In this document: piece by piece, positions 23,024-29,854 of the stretch
How the letters are laid out: each line of letters begins with the position of its first letter
How positions within the stretch are numbered: position 1 is the stretch's first letter
Origin: Mesorhizobium liriopis
Lineage (GTDB): Bacteria; Pseudomonadota; Alphaproteobacteria; Rhizobiales; Rhizobiaceae
Length of the DNA stretch: 64,000 nucleotides
Direction of reading: 5' to 3'
Assembly (NCBI RefSeq): GCF_024053505.1
Contig: NZ_JAMXQS010000004.1
Coordinates: 186,001-250,000 of the forward strand
The notes under the pieces: model-generated
The model's database searches: none
Told to the model about the DNA's origin: nothing
Seen by the model: only the letters and a program-made list of their open reading frames with translations
Program-made: the position numbers and the translations under genes

Positions 23024-23099
23024 GGGCCTGTAGCTCAATGGTTAGAGCCGGCGGCTCATAACCGCTTGGTTGGGGGTTCGAGTCCCTCCGGGCCCACCA
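23024..23099 (+). tRNA. tRNA with CAU anticodon, probably tRNA-Ile2
   Basis: A complete 76-base cloverleaf with encoded CCA. The acceptor stem is GGGCCTG/CGGGCCC, the D stem GCTC/GAGC, the anticodon stem GGCGG/CCGCT with loop CTCATAA (anticodon CAT), and the T arm GGGGG-TTCGAGT-CCCTC. CAU could mean Met, but the loop CTCATAA and the C4-G69 and C5-G68 pairs, which are TilS recognition features in E. coli tRNA-Ile2, and the general likeness to ileX favour the AUA-reading tRNA-Ile whose C34 is converted to lysidine. The C1-A72 mismatch of initiators is absent. Confidence 0.9.
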
Positions 23100-23193
23100 T
23101 TTTCTCAATAATTACAATGCTTTAACGCGGGCTTGTTGGCTTTCCTCGAGGCTGCTGCGCTTCTCGTGAGAAACCTTGCAAGTCGGTCGCAGC

Positions 23194-24036
23194 CTACCGG
23201 CCCAGCCTCAACTTGGCGTGGCGGTTCACGTCCTTGTAGAGCAGGTAGCGGAATTTGCCGGGGCCGCCGGCATAGCAGGCCTGGGGACAGAAGGCGCGGA
23301 GCCACATGAAGTCGCCGGCTTCGACTTCCACCCAGTCGCGGTTGAGCCGGTAGACGGCCTTGCCTTGCAGCACGAACAGGCCGTGCTCCATGACATGGGT
23401 TTCCTCGAAGGAGATGACCGCGCCGGGGTCGAGCGAGACGATGTTCACATGCATGTCGTGGCGCAGGTCGTCGGGTTCGACAAAACGGGTCGTGGCCCAG
23501 CGCCCTTCGGTGTCGGGCATGGCATGGACGGTTCGTGTGCCTTCCTCGCAGAAGAAGGCTTCCGGCACGTCGAGGCCGTCCACGAATTCGTAGGCCTTGC
23601 GGATCCAGTGGAAGCGCGCCGGCTCGGTGCCTGTTGAGCGCAGCGTCCATTTGGCTGAGGGCGGCAGAAAGGCGTAGCAGCCGGGCGTCATGGCATGGGC
23701 TTCGCCGTCGAGCGTGACCGTGATCTCGCCGCCCACCACGAACAAGACACCTTCCGCACCCTCATCCAGTTCGGGTCGGTCGCTGCCGCCGCCGGGCTGC
23801 ACTTCCATCAGATATTGCGAGAAGGTCTCGGAAAAGCCTGTCATCGGGCGCGAAAGCACCCAGGCGCGGGTCTTCTCCCAAAAGGGCAGATAGCTTGTCA
23901 CGATGTCGCGCATCACGCCTTTGGGGATGAAGGCGTAAGCCTCGGTGAAGACGGCACGGCCGGTATGCAGGTCGCTCTGGCTCGGCAGGCCGCCGGCGGG
24001 CGCGTGATAGGGGAAGGCGGTTTTTTCGGCGTCCAT
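23194..24036 (-). CDS. allE: (S)-ureidoglycine aminohydrolase
   Basis: The product is 280 residues, a bicupin. It converts (S)-ureidoglycine to (S)-ureidoglycolate, releasing ammonia, in allantoin breakdown. Recognisable parts are FSQYLMEVQPGGGSDRPE and EGVLFVVGGEITVTLDGEAH in the first cupin, and SFEETHVMEHGLFVLQGKAVY, the metal-binding His/Glu cluster, in the second, with FCPQACYAGG near the end. The start ATG at 24036 lies two bases after the stop of the PuuE-UraD gene, so the two are translationally linked. The allantoate amidohydrolase that would make its substrate is not in this window. Confidence 0.93.
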   Translation of the reverse strand: MDAEKTAFPYHAPAGGLPSQSDLHTGRAVFTEAYAFIPKGVMRDIVTSYLPFWEKTRAWVLSRPMTGFSETFSQYLMEVQPGGGSDRPELDEGAEGVLFVVGGEITVTLDGEAHAMTPGCYAFLPPSAKWTLRSTGTEPARFHWIRKAYEFVDGLDVPEAFFCEEGTRTVHAMPDTEGRWATTRFVEPDDLRHDMHVNIVSLDPGAVISFEETHVMEHGLFVLQGKAVYRLNRDWVEVEAGDFMWLRAFCPQACYAGGPGKFRYLLYKDVNRHAKLRLGR

Positions 24037-24038
24037 GC

Positions 24039-25487
24039 TCAATTCTGCTCTGCGAACATATCTTTGAGCCGCAACAGAGCGATGCGCTCGACTTGGGCGG
24101 CGGCCGTCTTCAATTCGTCGTCGCGGCTGTTCTCCACCCGCGCGACGAAGTTTTCGAGAATCTCGTGCCTGGTCCGCCCGCGCACGGCAATGATGAAGGG
24201 AAAGCCGAACTTCTCGGTATAGGCGCGGTTGAGCGCGGAGAAGCGCTCGCGCTCGTCGTCGGTCAAGGCATCGAGCCCGGCAGAGGCCTGCTCGGCGCTG
24301 CTCTCGGGCGTCAGGCGCCTGGCCTGCGCGAGCTTGCCGGCGAGATCGGGATGGGCCCGCAGCACGCCGAGCCGTTCCTCGCTGGATGCCGATCGGAAGA
24401 TGCGGCAAAGCAGATTGTGCGTGCCGACCGCTGTGTCATGCGCGGGCCCGAGTTCCAGTTCCCATGCGCGCTCTGCGATCCAGGGCGAATGTTCGAAAAC
24501 CGCACCGAAGGCCTCGACGAAGCGTTCCTGGCTCATGCGGCTGGGGCGAAGTTTCGGCGCGCGATAAGGACAGTTTTCGCGCCAGTGCTTTGCGATATCG
24601 ATGCGCCGCGCGATCCAGACGCGTTCGTGGCCTTTCACATAGTCCACGAAGCGCTTGAGCGCGGCCAAACGACCGGGCCGCCCGACGAGACGGCAGTGAA
24701 GGCCGATGCTCATCATCGCCGGTCGTCCGGCTTCGCCTTCGGCATAGAGGGTGTCGAACGAATCCTTGAGGTAGGAAAAGAACTGGTCGCCGCTCGGGAA
24801 ACCCTGCGGTGTCGCAAAGCGCATGTCGTTGGCGTCGAGCGTGTAGGGGATGATCAGCTGTGGCTCGATCGCGTTGCCGTGGCCGTCGTGATCGAGCCAG
24901 TAGGGCAGATCGTCGTCATAGGTGTCCGACACGTAGTCGAGGCCGCGCGCGGCGGCGAGGCGCACGGTGTTGGCCGAGGTGCGGCCGGTGTACCAGCCTC
25001 GCGGCCGCTCGCCCGTCACCTCCGCGTGCAGCCGGATCGCCTCGTCCATGTCGCGCGCCTCGTCGTCGGACGCGTGGTCGCGATAGTCGATCCATTTCAG
25101 CCCGTGCGAGGCGATCTCCCAATGCGCATCCTGCATCGCCGCGACCTGCTCGGGCGACCGGGCCAGCGCGGTCGCGACGCCATAAACGGTGACGGGCACC
25201 TGCGCCTCGGTGAACAAGCGATGAAGCCGCCAGAAACCGGCCCGGGCGCCGTATTCGTAGATCGACTCCATGTTCCAGTGCCGCATACCGGCCCAAGGCT
25301 GCGCACCGACGATCTCCGACAGAAAGGCCTCGGAGGCTTTGTCGCCATGGAGGATGGCGTTCTCTCCGCCTTCCTCATAGTTGACCACGAACTGCACGCA
25401 GATCGACGCATGGCCCGGCCATTGCGGGTGAGGCGGGTTCTGGCCGTAGCCGCGCATGTCGCGCACATAGCGTATCGCAGTGTTCAT
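24039..25487 (-). CDS. puuE: Fused allantoinase (PuuE) and OHCU decarboxylase (UraD)
   Basis: The product is 482 residues. Residues about 1-312 are a polysaccharide-deacetylase-fold allantoinase of the metal-independent PuuE type (RDMRGYGQNPPHPQWPGHA, then WEIASHGLKWIDYRDH, GWYTGRTSANT). Residues about 315-482 are the 2-oxo-4-hydroxy-4-carboxy-5-ureidoimidazoline decarboxylase, with catalytic His379 in AHPDLAG, Glu399 in SSAEQASAGL, and FPFIIAVRGR. One chain thus catalyses two consecutive steps, OHCU to S-allantoin to allantoate. The ATG at 25487 was chosen because homology starts there; the upstream frame overlaps xdhC on the other strand. It is divergent from xdhC. Confidence 0.94.
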   Translation of the reverse strand: MNTAIRYVRDMRGYGQNPPHPQWPGHASICVQFVVNYEEGGENAILHGDKASEAFLSEIVGAQPWAGMRHWNMESIYEYGARAGFWRLHRLFTEAQVPVTVYGVATALARSPEQVAAMQDAHWEIASHGLKWIDYRDHASDDEARDMDEAIRLHAEVTGERPRGWYTGRTSANTVRLAAARGLDYVSDTYDDDLPYWLDHDGHGNAIEPQLIIPYTLDANDMRFATPQGFPSGDQFFSYLKDSFDTLYAEGEAGRPAMMSIGLHCRLVGRPGRLAALKRFVDYVKGHERVWIARRIDIAKHWRENCPYRAPKLRPSRMSQERFVEAFGAVFEHSPWIAERAWELELGPAHDTAVGTHNLLCRIFRSASSEERLGVLRAHPDLAGKLAQARRLTPESSAEQASAGLDALTDDERERFSALNRAYTEKFGFPFIIAVRGRTRHEILENFVARVENSRDDELKTAAAQVERIALLRLKDMFAEQN

Positions 25488-25519
25488 CCGGCATCCCGAG
25501 CGATTGCAGATTCGACGGA

Positions 25520-25537
25520 AAAGGTCTGAATACCTTT
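25520..25537. promoter_or_regulatory. Inverted repeat between puuE and xdhC, candidate operator
   Basis: AAAGGT-CTGAAT-ACCTTT is a perfect 6-6-6 inverted repeat centred in the 83-bp gap between the divergent purine-catabolism operons. The half-site AGGT...ACCT resembles GntR-family operators. The placement would allow one regulator to control both directions; no regulator gene is adjacent. Confidence 0.45.
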
Positions 25538-25570
25538 CTATCGCCATCGGGCGGCATGCAAAGGAAAAGG

Positions 25571-26392
25571 ATGACCGCAAGCGCCGCAAGACTGGCCGAG
25601 TTTCTCCGAGCGCAGAAGCGCTGGGCGCTGGTGACGATCGCGGACGCGCGCGGTTCGACGCCGCGCGAGACCGGCGCCTGGATGGTGGTCGCACCCGATG
25701 CCTCGCTGGGCACGATCGGCGGCGGACAGCTCGAATACCTGACGATGGCGCGTGCGCGGGAGGTCTTGGCCGATCATTCCGACCCGACGCATCTCGATAT
25801 ACCGCTTGGCCCCGAGATCGGCCAATGCTGCGGCGGACGCGTGGATGTTTCGATCCGCGAGGGCGACGAAGCGCTCGGCGCCGAACTCCTTGCCCAAATC
25901 GCCACGAGCGAGGCGAGCCAGCCGCAGGTCTATCTGTTCGGAGGCGGTCATGTCGGCCATGCGCTGGCACAGGCTCTGGTGCTGCTGCCCGTGAAAGTCA
26001 CGCTGGTCGAAACGCGCGGGGACGCACTGGTCGGCCTGCCGTCAGGGGTTCACGGGCTGCTCAGTTCCGTTCCCGAACAGGTCGTGCGCCAAGCACCTTC
26101 CGGCTCCGCCTTCGCGATCCTGACCCACGATCACGCGCTCGATTTCCTGATCGTCGCCGAAGCGCTCGCGCGGGATGACGCGGCTTATGTCGGCATGATC
26201 GGGTCGAAGACCAAGCGCGCGACCTTCCGTTCCTGGTATCTCAACACGGCAGGCGGCAGCGAGGCGACGCTTGCGCGCCTCGTTTCGCCCATCGGCAATA
26301 AGGAGGTGCAGGACAAGCGCCCGGCCGTCATCGCAGCGCTTGCCGCGGCCGAGATTGCGGCAACGCTTTTCGGCCATTCACAGCCGCGCTGA
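25571..26392 (+). CDS. xdhC: Xanthine dehydrogenase accessory protein XdhC
   Basis: The product is 273 residues from the ATG at 25571, which follows AAAGGAAAAGG; an ATG at 25556 would add five residues but has a weaker ribosome site. XdhC binds and sulfurates the molybdenum cofactor and loads it into XdhB. Residues include LVTIADARGSTPRETGAWM, the Cys pair in GQCCGGRVDV, and a Rossmann segment VYLFGGGHVGHALAQAL followed by AILTHDHALDF and GMIGSKTKRATFR. It heads the plus-strand purine operon, whereas in many genomes xdhC follows xdhB. Confidence 0.93.
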   Translation: MTASAARLAEFLRAQKRWALVTIADARGSTPRETGAWMVVAPDASLGTIGGGQLEYLTMARAREVLADHSDPTHLDIPLGPEIGQCCGGRVDVSIREGDEALGAELLAQIATSEASQPQVYLFGGGHVGHALAQALVLLPVKVTLVETRGDALVGLPSGVHGLLSSVPEQVVRQAPSGSAFAILTHDHALDFLIVAEALARDDAAYVGMIGSKTKRATFRSWYLNTAGGSEATLARLVSPIGNKEVQDKRPAVIAALAAAEIAATLFGHSQPR

Positions 26393-26454
26393 TCCGGCCT
26401 CTTCCCGTTTGCGCGCGAGCCCGTATTGTCACCGGGACTGATGCGGACTGAACG

Positions 26455-27696
26455 ATGCTCGATTTCGTCATTTTCTGGGACTGGCTGACCTTCGCCGTGC
26501 GCTGGCTGCACGTGATCACCGCCATCGCCTGGATCGGCTCGTCCTTCTATTTCGTGGCGCTCGATCTGGGTCTACGCCAGCGTCCCGGTCTGCCTGTCAG
26601 TGCCCATGGCGAGGAATGGCAGGTGCATGGGGGCGGCTTCTACCATATCCGCAAATATCTGGTCGCGCCCACCGAGATGCCGGACCACCTGACCTGGTTC
26701 AAATGGGAATCCTATGCAACCTGGCTGTCGGGCTTCGCGCTGCTCTGTGTGGTCTACTATGCGGGCGCCGACCTGTTCCTGATCGACCGTAACGTGCTCG
26801 ACGTTTCGGCCGGCACGGCTATCGTCATCTCGCTTCTGGTGTTGGCCTCCGGCTGGACGGTCTATGATCTGCTCTGCAAGTCGCCGCTGGGCAAGAGCGA
26901 CACCGGGCTGATGATCGTGCTCTACGGCGTGCTCGTCTTCATGGCCTGGGGCCTGACGCATCTCTTCACCGGCCGTGCCGCCTTCCTGCATCTGGGCGCG
27001 GTGACGGCGACGATCATGTCGGCCAACGTCTTCATGATCATCATTCCCAACCAGAAGATCGTGGTCGCCGACCTTATCGCGGGGCGCAAGCGCAATCCGA
27101 AATATGGCCGCATCGCCAAGCAGCGCTCTCTGCACAACAACTACCTGACGCTGCCCGTGCTGTTCCTGATGCTGTCGAACCACTACCCGCTGGCGTTCGG
27201 CACGCGGTATAATTGGGTGATCGCCGCACTCGTCTTCATCATCGGCGTGCTGATCCGCCACTTCTTCAACACGCAGCATGCGCGCAAAGGCAATCCGCAC
27301 TGGACCTGGGCGGCGGCCACCGTGCTTTTCTTTGTCATCATCTGGCTGTCTACCGTGCCGCAGGCGTTGACGGGCGAGCCGAAGATGAGCGCTCGCGCGC
27401 AAACCTTTGCAAGCGCGCAGCATTTTTCCGCAGCGCGCGACACGGTGATGGGCCGTTGCTCGATGTGCCACGCAGCCGAGCCTTCCTATGAAGGCGTCTA
27501 TCACGCGCCCAGGGGCGTCCATCTCGACACCGATGCCGACATCGCCGAGCATGCGCGCGAGATCTACCTGCAGGCCGGCCGCTCGCACGCGATGCCGCCC
27601 GGCAACCTCACAAGCATCACGCCCGACGAGCGCGCGGTTCTGGTGACGTGGTTCGAAGAAGCCGACAAACAGGCGCATTGGGGAGCATGGCGATGA
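26455..27696 (+). CDS. puuD: Urate hydroxylase PuuD (membrane urate oxidase with cytochrome c domain)
   Basis: The product is 413 residues. Eight hydrophobic spans fill residues about 15-300, starting WDWLTFAVRWLHVITAIAWIG, with conserved His residues that may bind a cofactor. A C-terminal c-type cytochrome domain has the haem motif CSMCH at 335-339 and the axial Met in HAMPPGN. PuuD is the membrane enzyme that oxidises urate to 5-hydroxyisourate without making hydrogen peroxide, passing electrons to the respiratory chain. It feeds UraH, encoded two genes downstream. Its stop overlaps the next gene by ATGA. Confidence 0.93.
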   Translation: MLDFVIFWDWLTFAVRWLHVITAIAWIGSSFYFVALDLGLRQRPGLPVSAHGEEWQVHGGGFYHIRKYLVAPTEMPDHLTWFKWESYATWLSGFALLCVVYYAGADLFLIDRNVLDVSAGTAIVISLLVLASGWTVYDLLCKSPLGKSDTGLMIVLYGVLVFMAWGLTHLFTGRAAFLHLGAVTATIMSANVFMIIIPNQKIVVADLIAGRKRNPKYGRIAKQRSLHNNYLTLPVLFLMLSNHYPLAFGTRYNWVIAALVFIIGVLIRHFFNTQHARKGNPHWTWAAATVLFFVIIWLSTVPQALTGEPKMSARAQTFASAQHFSAARDTVMGRCSMCHAAEPSYEGVYHAPRGVHLDTDADIAEHAREIYLQAGRSHAMPPGNLTSITPDERAVLVTWFEEADKQAHWGAWR

Positions 27697-27935
27697 GCGA
27701 TCCGAAGCTGTTCAGCAAGCCGATCACGGTGGAGATCGGAGGCGAGAGCCGAGCCGTCGCGACCGTTCAGGAGGCCTCCGAACTTCTTTCCAGCACCGAT
27801 TGGCCGGACGCTGGCCCGCTCCATCGCGACGCGCTCGGAACATGCATGAAGGTTCTCGACGGCCACCGCTCGACCGTCGAAGCAGAAGAGGCTTTTACGC
27901 AAGCCGCGCGCGAAGCCGGACTGCTGCGCCCATAG
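27693..27935 (+). CDS. DUF982 domain protein
   Basis: The product is 80 residues from the ATG at 27693, which has GGGGAG eight bases upstream and overlaps the puuD stop by four bases. The sequence (FSKPITVEIGGESRAVATVQEASELL, GPLHRDALGTCMKVLDGHRSTVEAEEAF) fits DUF982, a small soluble family found almost only in Hyphomicrobiales and near relatives. No function is known. Its translational coupling to puuD, and its place between urate oxidase and uraH, suggest a role tied to urate oxidation, but this is inference. Confidence 0.85.
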   Translation: MSDPKLFSKPITVEIGGESRAVATVQEASELLSSTDWPDAGPLHRDALGTCMKVLDGHRSTVEAEEAFTQAAREAGLLRP

Positions 27936-28000
27936 TCCCGCTTCACGAGCGCCTGCAAAAGCGCTTAACTGCCTGGTCGATGATTTGAAGGGAGCTCGGC

Positions 28001-28363
28001 TTGAGCGAAAGCCACGGACGCCTCACCACGCATGTGCTCGACACCGCAAAGGGCCGCCCTGCCGGTGGCCTTGCGATTACGCTCTATCGGCTTGAAGGCG
28101 AACACCGCCTGCTGGTCGCGGAGGCCGTGACCAATACGGATGGCCGCACCGATATGCCGATGCTGGCAGGCGACGCGTTCGAGACCGGCACCTATGAACT
28201 CGAATTCAAGGCTGGAGACTATCTTCGCAGCAACGCGCCGGAACTCGGCTCCGATCTCTTTCTCGACGTGATCCCGATCCGCTTCGGCCTCACGGACCAC
28301 GCCCATTTCCATGTGCCGCTGCTTTTGTCGCCCTTCGGCTACTCCACCTATCGCGGCAGTTAA
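28001..28363 (+). CDS. uraH: 5-hydroxyisourate hydrolase
   Basis: The product is 120 residues, a transthyretin-like protein. It hydrolyses 5-hydroxyisourate to OHCU, the substrate of the UraD domain encoded on the other strand. The family motifs are visible: [22 protein letters not shown] at the start, [12 protein letters not shown] in the middle, and the C-terminal tetrapeptide YRGS that shapes the active site. The start codon is TTG at 28001, supported by AAGGGAG six bases upstream; no ATG fits the conserved N-terminus. xdhA follows 14 bases later. Confidence 0.95.
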   Translation: MSESHGRLTTHVLDTAKGRPAGGLAITLYRLEGEHRLLVAEAVTNTDGRTDMPMLAGDAFETGTYELEFKAGDYLRSNAPELGSDLFLDVIPIRFGLTDHAHFHVPLLLSPFGYSTYRGS

Positions 28364-28377
28364 AGAAAGCCGGACCC

Positions 28378-29844
28378 ATGCCAGCGATCCGCCAGCACCT
28401 CCGCTTCATCCTCAATGGCGAGGACGTCTCTCTTTCCGACGTCGCGCCCGATGCGACGCTGCTCGATTTCCTTCGCATCAAGCGCTCGCTGAAGGGCACC
28501 AAGGAAGGCTGCGCGGAAGGCGATTGCGGAGCCTGCACCGTGCTGGTCGGACGGCTGGGTCGCGATGGTCTCGTTTACGAAAGCGTCAATGCCTGTATCC
28601 GCTTCGTGGGTTCGCTCGATGCCACCCATGTCGTGACGGTCGAGCACCTGCGCGGCGCCAACGGCGCGCTGCATCCGGTTCAGCAGGCGATGGTGGATTG
28701 CCATGGCTCGCAATGCGGGTTCTGCACGCCGGGTTTCGTGATGTCGCTTTATGCGCTCTGGATGCGCCATGCGCGGCCGAGCCTGGCTGCCATCGAAGAA
28801 GCGTTGCAGGGCAATCTCTGCCGCTGCACCGGCTATGAGGCGATCATCCGCGCCGCGCAGGCCATCGCCTCCTATGGCGAGGCTGGAAACGATCCGCTGG
28901 TGGTCGAGCGCGCCGCGATCACAGAGCGTTTGCGCGTGTGGCGCGACGGCGCTCGCATCGATTGCGGCGGCCGCTTGATCGTGCCGGCAAGCGTGGACGA
29001 TCTCGCCGCGATCTTCGCGGAGAACCCGAAGGCGACTTTGGTCGCCGGCTCGACAGATGTCGGCCTTTGGGTCACGAAATATATGCGGCCCATCGAACCG
29101 GCCGTCTTCATCGGCGCGCTGGACGAGATGAAACGGGTCGAGACGCATGATGGCGTGCTGCGCATCGGTGCCGGCGTGACCTATTCCGACGCACGAAAAA
29201 TCCTCGGCGAGAAAATCCCCGAACTCGGCAAGCTCATTGCCCGCATCGGCGGCGAGCAGGTGCGCAACATGGGAACGCTGGGCGGCAACATCGCGAACGG
29301 CTCGCCCATCGGCGACATGCCACCGCCCTTGATCGCGCTCGACGCGCGTGTGCTCCTCCGCAAGGGCAGCGAGCGCCGCGAACTGCCGCTCGAGGACTTC
29401 TTCCTCGCCTATGGCAAGCAGGACCGCCAGCCCGGCGAGTTCGTGGAAGCGATTCATGTGCCGCTGCCCGCGCCCGGCACCCGGCTCGCCGTCCACAAGG
29501 TCACCAAGCGTCGTGACGAGGACATCACCGCGACACTCGGCGCCTTCGCCTTCAGGCTCGACACTGAGAACCGCGTTGCCGCCATTCGTATCGCCTGTGG
29601 CGGCATGGCCGGCACGCCGAAGCGGGCGCTCGGCGTGGAACAGGCTTTGCTCGGCCAGCGGTGGTGCGAAGACGCCGTGCTCGCCGCCATGGAGCGCTAC
29701 GCGGACGATTTCACGCCGCTTTCCGACATGCGCGCCTCCGCCGAGTACCGCATGCTCGCCGCGCGCAATCTCCTGATGCGCGTTTATCTCGAAAGCGTGT
29801 CCGGCAAGGCGCCCGTCACTATAGCCCGCGACGTGGCCGCGTGA
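28378..29844 (+). CDS. xdhA: Xanthine dehydrogenase small subunit (FeS and FAD)
   Basis: The product is 488 residues. The N-terminus binds two [2Fe-2S] clusters: CAEGDCGACTVLVG, a plant-ferredoxin type site, and CGFCTPGFVMSLYALW with NLCRCTGYEAI. Residues about 195-375 are the FAD-binding domain (ATLVAGSTDVGLWVTK, NMGTLGGNIANGSPIGDMPP). The CO-dehydrogenase flavoprotein C-terminal domain follows. It passes electrons from XdhB to NAD. The gene lies between uraH and xdhB with short spacers, in one operon. Confidence 0.97.
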   Translation: MPAIRQHLRFILNGEDVSLSDVAPDATLLDFLRIKRSLKGTKEGCAEGDCGACTVLVGRLGRDGLVYESVNACIRFVGSLDATHVVTVEHLRGANGALHPVQQAMVDCHGSQCGFCTPGFVMSLYALWMRHARPSLAAIEEALQGNLCRCTGYEAIIRAAQAIASYGEAGNDPLVVERAAITERLRVWRDGARIDCGGRLIVPASVDDLAAIFAENPKATLVAGSTDVGLWVTKYMRPIEPAVFIGALDEMKRVETHDGVLRIGAGVTYSDARKILGEKIPELGKLIARIGGEQVRNMGTLGGNIANGSPIGDMPPPLIALDARVLLRKGSERRELPLEDFFLAYGKQDRQPGEFVEAIHVPLPAPGTRLAVHKVTKRRDEDITATLGAFAFRLDTENRVAAIRIACGGMAGTPKRALGVEQALLGQRWCEDAVLAAMERYADDFTPLSDMRASAEYRMLAARNLLMRVYLESVSGKAPVTIARDVAA

Positions 29845-29854
29845 GGAGGGCGCA

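Noticed and set aside
23024-23099. Initiator tRNA-Met
   Set aside because: The acceptor pair 1-72 is G-C, not mismatched, and the three G-C pairs of the initiator anticodon stem are absent.
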